NCBI RefSeq assembly: GCF_002897295.1
Contig: NZ_BEXF01000020.1
Coordinates: forward strand, 47,065 to 111,064
Direction of reading: 5' to 3'
DNA from: Brevibacillus reuszeri
GTDB taxonomy: Bacteria; Bacillota; Bacilli; Brevibacillales; Brevibacillaceae
DNA length: 64,000 nucleotides
The notes below the pieces were generated by a model, which searched no databases, had not been told where the DNA came from, and was given only the letters and a program-made list of their open reading frames with translations. The translations under genes were made by a program, and so were the position numbers. Every line of letters begins with the position of its first letter. The stretch's first letter is position 1. Positions 1-8,400 of the stretch are shown piece after piece.

Positions 1-233
1 GTTTCCGATGTACAGAGCAGCTCTTTTACTTCTACTTCGAGATCTACTTCTTCTTTTATTTCGCGAATCACGCAATCCTCCAGCTTTTCATAGGGATCTA
101 CTTTGCCACCAGGGATGCACCAAGTGTCCTTTTCCGGATTTCGATTGCGCCATACTAGCAAAATTTCGTTTTGTTCGTTCAGGATAACCGCTCCCACTCC
201 AAGGCGAGGGAGGGTAGTTGTTGTTGTAGTCAT
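1..233 (-). CDS. Nudix hydrolase, N-terminal part (runs off the left edge)
   Basis: Only the first ~77 codons are inside the window; the gene continues beyond base 1. The reading frame starts MTTTTTTLPRLGVGAVIL and carries a full Nudix box (G-x5-E-x7-REIKEEVDL, around residues 44-66), with the usual Gly near the end of the box replaced by Asp. The box binds the divalent metal used to cleave a nucleoside diphosphate linked to another group; the substrate cannot be told from this fragment. The start ATG is at 231-233, 15 bases after the stop of the serine hydrolase gene on the same strand, so the two may be co-transcribed. Confidence 0.85.
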   Translation of the reverse strand, partial: MTTTTTTLPRLGVGAVILNEQNEILLVWRNRNPEKDTWCIPGGKVDPYEKLEDCVIREIKEEVDLEVEVKELLCTSE

Positions 234-248
234 TTGTTATCACCTAAC

Positions 249-1565
249 TTATCTGGGTAGTTGGTCTGTCTTGTGAAGCTGATGCTTTTTGCCGTAGTAG
301 TCTGTATATACAAGACCTTCTAGCTCACCTGCTTTTGAATAAGAAAAAACAAGCTGTTCATTGATCATCTCAGTAACAAAAATCGTGTGTGAAGAACCAT
401 GATGAATGGGGACAAGCTTGAATTTATAGAATACACCGTACATTTTGGGAGTAGTCAAATAAAGCTCGTTGTTTTTTACAGAGATGTCCAATATCGTCCC
501 CGGCTCCTTTTCAATAACATAGGAACCCGTCAAGGCAGCTTGCTCGTGAAAGTCGATGGGACGCGCAGGAAGTGGCAAGGACACATTTTCCTGAAACATC
601 ATTTTGGCTATCTCTCGGCTTAGATGAGACACAGGGGTGATATTCATATTGCTTAGAAAAATGATCGTAGCTTGATCATCTACAAAGCGGAGAAAATCGC
701 TACAGAAACCACTGATATCTCCAAAATGATGCGTACATTTTTTTCCGATAATCTCAGATACCATCCAGCCACATGCATAGGAAGCGAGATTAGGGGTGAA
801 CAATTGCTCTATCAGTTCCTTAGGGAGCAGACTGGATGAGAGCAAGGCTTTGTCCCAAATAAACAGGTCCTCTGTTGTTGAATACAAGCCATATGCTCCT
901 AGAGGAAAAGACATGTCTGCATAAGCGGAATGAATCGGTTCTTCCCAAAAGGAATACCCAGAAGCAAGATTCGGGATGACCTTTCTGCCATCATCACAGC
1001 CCGTATGATTCATTCCCAGCGGGTGGCAAATGCTTTCCTGAATGTAATCTGCATAGGACATGCCTGATACTGCTTCGATAATCGCCGTTAAAATGGCATA
1101 GCCAGAGTTCGAGTATTCAAATCTGCTTCCTGGTTCAAAATGCAGAGGATGTTCTTTCAATGAAGAGATCAGTTGGTGCAGAGAGGAATGCAGCCTCATG
1201 GTGCGCGTCCAAAAGTCAGGAAAACTAGTGTAGTTTGGAATCCCAGATGTATTCGTCAAGCAATGATAAAGGGTGATTCGCTCGCCGTTTGGAAACGCAG
1301 GCAAATACTTCGCGATGGGGTCGTGGAGCTTCAATTTTTGCTTTTCATGCAATTGTAAAATGGCAACCGCAGTGAACGCTTTTGTCATGGATCCGATGCG
1401 GAATTTGGTTGTTGATGTATTGGGGACATGATGCTCCCGATTTGCCAGACCGAAGCCGCGATTTACGATGACCTCGTTGTTTGATGCGATCAATAGAGAT
1501 CCGTTTAGATAGCCATTGCGATCGTAGGCTTCGATCCAATCAGTAATGTGATCCTCAAGCAGCAT
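249..1565 (-). CDS. Serine hydrolase, class C beta-lactamase/penicillin-binding-protein fold
   Basis: The 438-residue protein has the three active-site elements of the beta-lactamase class C/DD-peptidase/EstB family: SxxK at S59-M-T-K62 (nucleophile and base), YxN at Y151-S-N153, and HFG at 280-282 where many relatives have KTG or HxG. Family members hydrolyse D-amino-acid peptides, esters or beta-lactams; the substrate here is unknown. No convincing signal peptide is visible, so it is probably cytoplasmic or a resistance/esterase type. The C-terminal ~110 residues form the small beta-barrel-like extension typical of the long members. The gene lies directly upstream of the Nudix gene on the same strand. 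Confidence 0.85.
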   Translation of the reverse strand: MLLEDHITDWIEAYDRNGYLNGSLLIASNNEVIVNRGFGLANREHHVPNTSTTKFRIGSMTKAFTAVAILQLHEKQKLKLHDPIAKYLPAFPNGERITLYHCLTNTSGIPNYTSFPDFWTRTMRLHSSLHQLISSLKEHPLHFEPGSRFEYSNSGYAILTAIIEAVSGMSYADYIQESICHPLGMNHTGCDDGRKVIPNLASGYSFWEEPIHSAYADMSFPLGAYGLYSTTEDLFIWDKALLSSSLLPKELIEQLFTPNLASYACGWMVSEIIGKKCTHHFGDISGFCSDFLRFVDDQATIIFLSNMNITPVSHLSREIAKMMFQENVSLPLPARPIDFHEQAALTGSYVIEKEPGTILDISVKNNELYLTTPKMYGVFYKFKLVPIHHGSSHTIFVTEMINEQLVFSYSKAGELEGLVYTDYYGKKHQLHKTDQLPR

Positions 1566-1691
1566 GCGAGTGACCCCCCGAATATTACCAACTCTACTAT
1601 CTTTTATATCATAGCAAATTGTTAAGGGTAAGACGTAAGTTCAGCGTATATGGTAAAATTCTTCTAATTCACATGGATGAAAGGTGATCAT

Positions 1692-2480
1692 ATGGAAGGC
1701 TCAGTAACAATTTTAGGAGTACCTTTTTCTAAGCTAACCCTCCATGAAACAACACAGCAATTGACGGAGCATATTCAACAAGAACCGTCCAAGCTGTTCC
1801 ATCTGATCACGGTGAACCCAGAGATAACCATCACCTATCAAACAGACGAACTGCTGCAAACCATCGTCAAAGAGGCAGACCTGATCACTCCAGACGGAAT
1901 CGGCATCGTGATGGCCTCAAGACGAACAGGCGAGCCACTTGCTGAGAGAGTGACTGGCTATGATTTGCTGCTTCGACTGTTAGAAAAAGGAAATGAGCAC
2001 AGCTGGAGCTTCTTTTTTCTAGGGACAGATGAAGAAACGAACCAAAAAGCAGCTGAGGAGGTCAGCAAACACTATCCGCAGGTTGTGGTTGCCGGTCGTC
2101 ATAACGGTTTTTTTACCGAGGAAGAGGAGGGACAAATTCTTCAAAGCATCCAGCAGACCAGGCCAGATGTACTGATCGTCGCGATGGGGGCTCCCTACTC
2201 TGACAAGTGGATCTATAGGAATAAGCACAAGCTGGATGGGGTAAAGGTCGTTTTTGGTGTAGGGGGAAGCCTGGACGTAATCGCAGGAAAAGTAAAGGCC
2301 ACACCAGAAGTATGGAAGAAGCTGAATTTGGAATGGCTGCATCGACTTCTTACCGTTCCTGTAGCCAAGGGGCAAAAATCACGCTGGCGCAGACAGTCTG
2401 CCTTACCGAAATTTGTTTACAGCGCGATTATTAGGGATGGCAGGCACGTGGCCTTGAAGAACGCAAAAAGAGGGGAGTAG
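1692..2480 (+). CDS. tagA: WecG/TagA/CpsF family glycosyltransferase (N-acetylmannosaminyltransferase-like)
   Basis: The 262-residue product begins MEGSVTILGVPFSKLTL and matches the whole WecG/TagA family. Visible marks are the NPEI stretch (near residue 38), TPDGIGIV with the conserved Asp (near residue 66) and VGGSLDVIAGKVKATPE. TagA transfers N-acetylmannosamine from its UDP sugar to an undecaprenyl-linked GlcNAc in wall teichoic acid or related polymer synthesis, at the inner face of the membrane. I prefer the ATG at 1692, after AAGGTGAT, over an in-frame ATG at 1677 that would lie inside the ribosome site. It stands alone here rather than in a tag cluster. The acceptor polymer is inferred. 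Confidence 0.85.
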   Translation: MEGSVTILGVPFSKLTLHETTQQLTEHIQQEPSKLFHLITVNPEITITYQTDELLQTIVKEADLITPDGIGIVMASRRTGEPLAERVTGYDLLLRLLEKGNEHSWSFFFLGTDEETNQKAAEEVSKHYPQVVVAGRHNGFFTEEEEGQILQSIQQTRPDVLIVAMGAPYSDKWIYRNKHKLDGVKVVFGVGGSLDVIAGKVKATPEVWKKLNLEWLHRLLTVPVAKGQKSRWRRQSALPKFVYSAIIRDGRHVALKNAKRGE

Positions 2481-2492
2481 TGCCCCTCTTTG
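2466..2492. terminator. Bidirectional terminator between convergent genes
   Basis: An 8-bp stem AAGAGGGG/CCCCTCTT surrounds a 7-base loop that includes the tagA stop codon. On the minus strand the stem is followed by TTT, so it best serves the minus-strand gene ending at 2520. The plus-strand tail is weak. Confidence 0.6.
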
Positions 2493-2519
2493 TTGTACGG
2501 CTCGCAAGGTATGTTTGAT

Positions 2520-3338
2520 TTACTGAATTCGCACAATTCGTCTTGCGTGAACGTCACAATCGAAATCCCCATCGCTGCTCATGAGCTCTTGAATGACTTC
2601 GTCTCGATAATGTGGGGAAATGGGCAGCACTCCAAGGATATGATAGCCTCCATGTGCAGCTGTTCCGCCGTCGCCGCCTTTGGAGATGACAGGAGAGTCT
2701 ACCAGTTCAAATATATAGGGCTCGTAAGCAATGTACAATCCAAAATGGTTAGGCTTTTCAAGGTCTGCGTAATAGCGTTTTTCTTTGCAAATATCTTCTA
2801 TCAATTTGCGATCCACGTGATCACTAAAAATCATCGAGGTTCCTCCACCACATAAATACTCCCATTCCTCTTCTGTCGGTAATGAGAAGCCACTTCGCTC
2901 CAGGTCCGTTTTGATCTCATAGTAGTTAGCCAAATGACCCGACTTGGGGTCTATTCTTTGTACATTTCTCTCTACCAGCATTGGAGCGATTTCAACTTCT
3001 CGCAGTGGTGAAAATACGCTTTGCAAATAAGCCTCTGCACTTTGTGAAACCCCTGTAATTTCAAGCTCCTTTTGGATCGCAGATAAGATCATTTCATCTT
3101 GCTCTTCTACCTGGTTCCATCCCAGTGTAGCTGTTGCGCCTGGTACAAAGACGAACTCATTTCCAGCTAGCTCAAAAAGGCCAGTCGTAAACGTGTTTTG
3201 ATCTGAATGAAAGGTTTCCATCGTTTTGAATGTAAAGGCGTGTCCATTGTATCCTTCTAATGCTTTCAACGCTTCGGTTTTTCTCACTGAATCCATGTTT
3301 CTCCAGTTTGTTAAGTGAATAATGTTACTTGCGCTCAT
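2520..3338 (-). CDS. SUMF1/formylglycine-generating-enzyme-like domain protein
   Basis: The 272-residue protein carries two stretches typical of the SUMF1/FGE fold: EFVFVPGATATLGW (about 61-74), resembling the family opening, and LPTEEEWEYLCGGGT (153-167), resembling the LPTEAEWEYAARGG signature. The catalytic cysteine pair of true formylglycine-generating enzymes is not evident at the C-terminus, which contains HARRIVRIQ instead. It may therefore be a structural relative such as a carbohydrate-binding or hydroxylase-like member rather than a sulfatase-maturing enzyme. No signal peptide is seen. The start ATG follows GGTGGCGAGA. No sulfatase gene lies nearby. Confidence 0.65.
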   Translation of the reverse strand: MSASNIIHLTNWRNMDSVRKTEALKALEGYNGHAFTFKTMETFHSDQNTFTTGLFELAGNEFVFVPGATATLGWNQVEEQDEMILSAIQKELEITGVSQSAEAYLQSVFSPLREVEIAPMLVERNVQRIDPKSGHLANYYEIKTDLERSGFSLPTEEEWEYLCGGGTSMIFSDHVDRKLIEDICKEKRYYADLEKPNHFGLYIAYEPYIFELVDSPVISKGGDGGTAAHGGYHILGVLPISPHYRDEVIQELMSSDGDFDCDVHARRIVRIQ

Positions 3339-3433
3339 TTTCTCGCCACCTAAATTTATCTTTCCTGACCATAATTGTCAGTGAAGCTGTTTTACTATTC
3401 ATTTATACAAAGTTTTACTAGGAGGGAATCACA

Positions 3434-4015
3434 TTGAAGGAAGTATTAATTTTCATAACAGATGGTTTTGCAGATTGGGAGGCCAGTTACGTCAGTTCAG
3501 AGCTAAACAAGCCTGGAACAGGATATCGTGTAAAGACAATCGCCATTGATCAGGAAGCCAAGGTTTCAATGGGGGGATTAACAGTACTTCCAGATTATAG
3601 CGTAAAAGGATTCAATCCAAATCTCGAAATCGCTATGTTAATCATACCTGGTGGAACGGGATGGAGAGAAGAAAAGAATCAGCAAGCAAAAGTAATTGTG
3701 GATTACTGTGTGAAAAAGGATATTCCTGTGGCAGCCATTTGCGATGCTACCACCTTTTTGGGAAACCACGGATACTTGGACAATCATAGACATACAGGCA
3801 ATACACTGCCTTATTTGAAGCAAGGGGCTCCGAATTACAGAGGAGATCAACATTATGTAGATGCTCAGTCTGTCCGTGATGAGAACCTAATTACGGCGAA
3901 TGGAAGTGGTGCAGTAGAGTTTTCAAGAGATATTTTGGAGAGATTGGGAGTATTCATAGGCGATGAATTGAATGAATGGTACAAGATATTTAAGCAGGGC
4001 TACTTTCCCTCATAG
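3434..4015 (+). CDS. DJ-1/PfpI family protein
   Basis: This 193-residue protein of the DJ-1/PfpI (class I glutamine amidotransferase-like) superfamily has the nucleophile elbow VAAICDATTFLG with C103 and the conserved acidic residue E16 in FADWEAS. Members include proteases, glyoxalase III/deglycases and transcription regulators; the family alone does not decide which this is. Translation starts at a TTG (3434) well placed after AGGAGGG. No DNA-binding domain is attached, so a YdeA-like or YraA-like enzymatic or stress role is more likely. It is divergent from the SUMF1-like gene with about 95 bases between them. Confidence 0.85.
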   Translation: MKEVLIFITDGFADWEASYVSSELNKPGTGYRVKTIAIDQEAKVSMGGLTVLPDYSVKGFNPNLEIAMLIIPGGTGWREEKNQQAKVIVDYCVKKDIPVAAICDATTFLGNHGYLDNHRHTGNTLPYLKQGAPNYRGDQHYVDAQSVRDENLITANGSGAVEFSRDILERLGVFIGDELNEWYKIFKQGYFPS

Positions 4016-4056
4016 TTTTTTAGTCTGAAAGAAATGCGCGAAAGTAAGAAGGAGTT

Positions 4057-4422
4057 TCAGGACAGTACCAGTCCAACAAGATGCAAGACACCTAGTACGC
4101 CCATTGGATATATAATCATTCTTGAGTACATGTTCGTAAAGTTATTGTTCGGATGCTTCTCAAAGAAAAAATGTAGTATGGAGTGAATGATTAAAAACAC
4201 ATCGATAATGATAAAAGAGATGATGTGGTGGCTTATAAACGAATATAGTAGGATTGCATACAGTGGGAGATGGAGAATTGTAAATGTTTTGAAGGCACGG
4301 TTATCATCCATGTCTTTCAAAAAGATAAACAGTTTCCATTCCTTAGCTCTTATTGCATCCATTTCATGCAAGCAGAAAAGAGCAAAATTAATAGAAAAAA
4401 TCACGAGTAAGATCGATGACAA
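4057..4422 (-). CDS. Small multi-spanning membrane protein (DUF6713-like)
   Basis: The 121-residue protein has about four hydrophobic segments (near 1-18, 45-65, 66-85 and 100-121). It carries the signature CLHEMDAIRAKEW (about 17-29), which I associate with the DUF6713/HXXEE-like membrane families. The start is a TTG at 4420-4422 with GGAAGAGGTGA placed 6 bases upstream, which supports translation. Function is unknown. An overlapping plus-strand frame (4187-4585) is its shadow. Confidence 0.6.
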   Translation of the reverse strand: MSSILLVIFSINFALFCLHEMDAIRAKEWKLFIFLKDMDDNRAFKTFTILHLPLYAILLYSFISHHIISFIIIDVFLIIHSILHFFFEKHPNNNFTNMYSRMIIYPMGVLGVLHLVGLVLS

Positions 4423-4547
4423 AATTGCTCACCTCTTCCATATTATTTTACTTAAATTAAAGCACAGTGAAATCGTCGATTCAAAAGAAGGTTTGGTGAA
4501 TATTTCCACTGGGGACTACTGGAGCAAAATTGTCATTGATCAGAAAA

Positions 4548-4592
4548 GAAAAAGGCTAAACTCCCGTTGTGTCAAGGGAATTTAGCTTTTTC
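4548..4592 (-). terminator. Rho-independent terminator of the lost rlmD-like gene
   Basis: Long inverted repeat AAAGGCTAAACTCCC/GGGAATTTAGCTTTT with T-rich tails on both sides. On the minus strand it lies 8 bases past the stop codon of the rlmD-like remnant (4601), so it looks like the terminator that gene once had. Confidence 0.75.
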
Positions 4593-4600
4593 TCTTATAA

Positions 4601-4654
4601 CTATTTCAACGTTAAAAGTGTCACTGCCTTCACATGCGCCGTTTCGGGTAGCAT
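4601..4654 (-). pseudogene. Remnant: last codons of an RlmD/RumA-type rRNA methyltransferase
   Basis: On the minus strand the bases read MLPETAHVKAVTLLTLK and a stop. This matches the end of the intact methyltransferase at 10416-11840 (MFPHTAHVEAVTLLKWK), and the nucleotide match is close over about 24 bases. Upstream of it a TAA codon stands in frame and no further similarity is visible, so only the 3-prime tip and its terminator survive. TrmA/RlmD proteins end with this PxTAHVE segment, so the assignment follows from the family. It could be the scar of a deletion or of a replaced paralogue. Confidence 0.65.
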
Positions 4655-5488
4655 TTAAATCGTGTTAACTTGGAACAACGAAACTTAACTTAAGTGTTGT
4701 TTTTGAGGCTCCTTAAGTATCCATTATCACCATTAACAAATTAAAGTTACACGACTGTGTGGTCAAAAATATGGCCAAAGAATTCCATCATACCTGGGAA
4801 AAGACAGGTAACTGATATAAATTTTTGAGTGGTTAGGGGCATTGAGCGGCTGAATTAGTTGTTGATGTAAGTTATATGGAAAATAGGATCTCTGATATAA
4901 CATTTGCTCGTAAGCTTGCTCAGATAAGTAACCATTCAATTGTACTCAATTCTTTAAGAATGGAACAAATTGTTGAATTCGTTGATAACTAAAGGGATCT
5001 GAGGAGAAAGAATAAATTTTGGAGTGCCTACGCTAACGTGAAATTGATAATAAACATCCGCTGTTGTTTTATAAGGTTTATTTGAATGATATAAATTCCC
5101 AAAAATTACCGTCACTATCTGTTGGGGTAAGTATAAGTTTAACATTTTCAAAAGTATCAGCAATATTATGGTTTTCGGAAACAATTCATTCATTGTAAGG
5201 CTCGGGTGAGTAATTTAGACACTAAAGATGCAGTAGTATTTCCATTTCTATATAGAAGACTTTCCTTCTAAACCTATAGTCGTCTGGATTTTGGTAGTAA
5301 AAGTTATCAAATTGTAATTCACATCACACTAATTTGGAATAATTTATGTTAGTGTAGGACGAACAGCTCCTTGAGCTTTGCTACTATAATTGCGAAAAGC
5401 TTATCCATTTAACCTGTAACCCCGAAGCTTCATCGATATTACGTTTGTAATCTTTGCGAAAATGAAACTTTTTTACGGAGGAAAATGA
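4655..5488. other. AT-rich gene-poor gap upstream of the SLH gene
   Basis: About 830 bases hold no gene I can support. The frame at 4876-4992 (+, 38 codons, listed separately) and the minus-strand frame at 4954-5193 (79 codons, with no good ribosome site) are weak. A 7-bp inverted repeat ACACTAA/TTAGTGT sits near 5326-5356. The ribosome site ACGGAGGAAA for the SLH gene is at 5475-5484. Base composition is clearly richer in A+T than the neighbouring genes, as expected of decayed sequence. Confidence 0.5.
4876..4992 (+). pseudogene. Possible short coding remnant, unknown
   Basis: The frame opens after a TGA at 4843 and can start at the ATG at 4876 (MENRISDITFARKLAQISNH), ending at TAA 4990-4992. 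The amino acid mix looks protein-like (alternating charged and hydrophobic residues suited to helices), but there is no ribosome site and no family I recognise. It may be the 3-prime end of a lost gene. Chance is a fair alternative. Confidence 0.2.
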
Positions 5489-8400
5489 ATGGAATTAAAT
5501 CTTTTATTCAGAAAAATTCAGAGGATGATGCGGTTTTCGCTGGGTATATTGTTGGTTGCCGTTTCCTTGGGAATGGGTTTGGGTGTTCAATCCGCGATGG
5601 CAGCGACTTGGAACACAGTTAACCACGATTTTAGTGCGTCTTTCATGAATAAGATAGCGTACGGCAATGGAACCTGGCTATTGTTCTCACAATCGGGAGA
5701 CTTCGGGAAGTCTACAGACGGCACTACATTTGAACGACATTCCAGTAAAACGGCCTTTCCGTGTGAAGTGAACAAAGCGATGCACGTCGGAACACAGTGG
5801 ATCGCCGGATGCAGCAATGGGAAGGTCTACACACTGGCGGACGGACTGGATCCGGTAGATGTGACCAAATGGGTTGAGCAGACTACTGGCAAATCGGGTA
5901 AGCTCGTCTCGATCGCGACCGACGGTGATACGATTGTTGTGGTGGGAGATTCAGGCGGTACACTGCTGACCTCGGTCGATGGTCACAATTGGGTTGACCG
6001 TTCGATCCGTAGTGCAGCCGGGTTTAATGATGTTACATATGGTCAAGGCAAGTTTCTGGCAGTAGGCAGGGCATCAGACAACCGCAGTGCTATCTATGCA
6101 TCAGACGATGGCGAGACATGGAACAAGGTCAATACTGCAACACCGGGCAAACAGTTGTACGGGATTGCCTATAACGGAGCCAAGTTCGTCGCCGTCGGTT
6201 TGGAAGGTTATCTCTACGTATCGGATGACGGCGAAAGCTGGGTAGAAAAAACGCCTCCGGCAGGTACCCAATCCATAAGCTTTGCTACCGTTTCTTACGG
6301 GGCTGGTCAGTTTTATGTAGGAGGTACTAGCCAAACAATTCTGACCTCTCCGGATGGCTCTACTTTTACCACAGAGATCTCCCGCGGAAGTGCGCAGTCA
6401 GTGACCTCAATTGCAGTCGCCAACGGGAAAGCGATCGCAGCGGGCAGTTCAGGTCTTCTCTTATCGGCTGCTGCGGTTCCTCCGATCAGCTCAAATGCTT
6501 CGTTGAGCAACTTAACGGTTACGCCGGGTAGTTTGACGTTTAACCCGGCTACGCCGAACTATACGGTTGAGGTTCCGTATGATACAACATCCGTGACCGT
6601 CACCCCGACTTTGCAGGATATAACGGCAACGCTGACGGTAAATGGCACGAGCCAAGCCAATGGAGAAGCGACTTCGGTAATGCTGGATGCGGATGGATCG
6701 ACAGATATCTCGATTGTCGTAACCGCACAGGATGGCATAACAACGAAAACGTATATCATCACCGTGAATAAGCAGGCGCCAGCAAGCAATGGATATTTGT
6801 CCTCGTTGAGCGTCAACGACTCACTAGTGTCTGGATTTGTGAAAACGAACTATAGCTACAGTGTGGAAGTGCCGTATGGAACAGATGACATCCATGTGAG
6901 CTGGATACCGGATGAACGTAGCACGCTACAAGAATTGAGAGTAAATGGTACGAGCCTACAGCTCGGATCGCCGCCGATCTCCGGGATCAGCTTTCCCCTG
7001 AATTTGGGCGAGGTGCGTGTGATCGAGATCCGTGTGAAAGCGCAAGATGGCACGAGCACAAAGTATACACTAATGGTCAAGAGAGTGCTGTCGAACAATG
7101 CGAATTTGAGTGATTTGCAAGTGAATCCGGGCGTGCTGACGTTTAAATCGGATACGACGGAGTATACGGTTGAGGTTCCGTTTGGTACAACCTCTGTGAC
7201 CATCACCCCGACTTTGCAGGATATAACGGCGACGATGAAGCTAAATGGCACGAGCCGTGTCAACGGCGCAGCGGTCACGGTAACGTTGGATGCGGACGGA
7301 TCGACAGAAATCCCGATTGTCGTAACTGCACAGGATGGCGTAACGACGAAAACGTATAGCATCACCGTGAATGAGGAGGCGCCAGCAAGCAATGGATATT
7401 TGTCCTCGTTGAGCGTCGACGGCACACCAGTGTCCGGGTTTGTGAAAACGGACTATAGCTACAGTGTGGAAGTGCCGCATGGAACGGGTAGCATCAATGT
7501 TAACTGGCTACTGGATGAACCAAGCACGCAGATACTGCAAGCCGTGAAAATAGACAGTGTGAGCCAACCTCTTGGGCCAATTACTGGTTTGCCCCTGACT
7601 CCGGACGTTGCCCGTGTGATCGAGATCCATGTAAAAGCGCAAAACGGCACGATCACGGTGTATACGTTGACTGTCACGGTGACAGCAGCTTTAGTCAATA
7701 AAACAGATCTACACGCAAAAGTGACCGAAATTAACAATAAGCATCTGCTAGAAGCAGATTACACGCCAGCGAGCTGGAATGATTTGCAAAACGCGTTGAC
7801 AGCTGCTCAAACTGTGCTGAATAATCTGAGCGCGACCCAAATACAGGTAGATGATGCGTTAGCAGCGCTGAACGCAGCACATGGTGGACTTGAAAACGTG
7901 GTAGCACCCGTTGACAAGTCTGAACTGCAAGCAAAGGTGACCGCCATTACAGCAGAGAATTTGAAGTCTACGGCTTATACAGCCACCAGTTGGCAAGTGT
8001 TCCAGACTGCGTTGACACTTGCTAATGATGTACTTTCTAACGCGAGCGCAACACAAGCCGATATCAGTAACGCACTGACTGAATTAACAAATGCGAGAAA
8101 AGGCCTGATCCGCGTCAACATTCCGGTAGTGGTCGACAAAAGTGTCCTTCAGTCCACCCTGGCGAAAATCAATGCGGAAAATCTGGAGGAAGCTACGTAC
8201 AAACCGGAAAGCTGGGAGTCGTTGCAGGATGCATGGACACAAGCAAACAAGGTAATGGCTGATTCATCTGCTACCCAGGTTGAGGTGGATAGAGCGGCGT
8301 CTGCGTTGATAGCAGCACGAGATGGACTGATTGAGCAAGGAATTGAAGTGGACAAGAGTAAATTGCAAGCAAAAGTGAATGAAATCATCAATGAGAATTT

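Noticed and set aside
2490..2855. 121-codon plus-strand frame
   Set aside because: Shadow of the SUMF1-like gene on the minus strand, which has the family motifs.
4187..4585. 132-codon plus-strand frame
   Set aside because: It is opposite the small membrane protein gene, which has a good TTG start, and it runs into the terminator at 4548.
5411..5435. TGTAACC before the SLH gene as a third ECF promoter
   Set aside because: The CG element is 12 rather than 15 bases away, and the downstream context differs.
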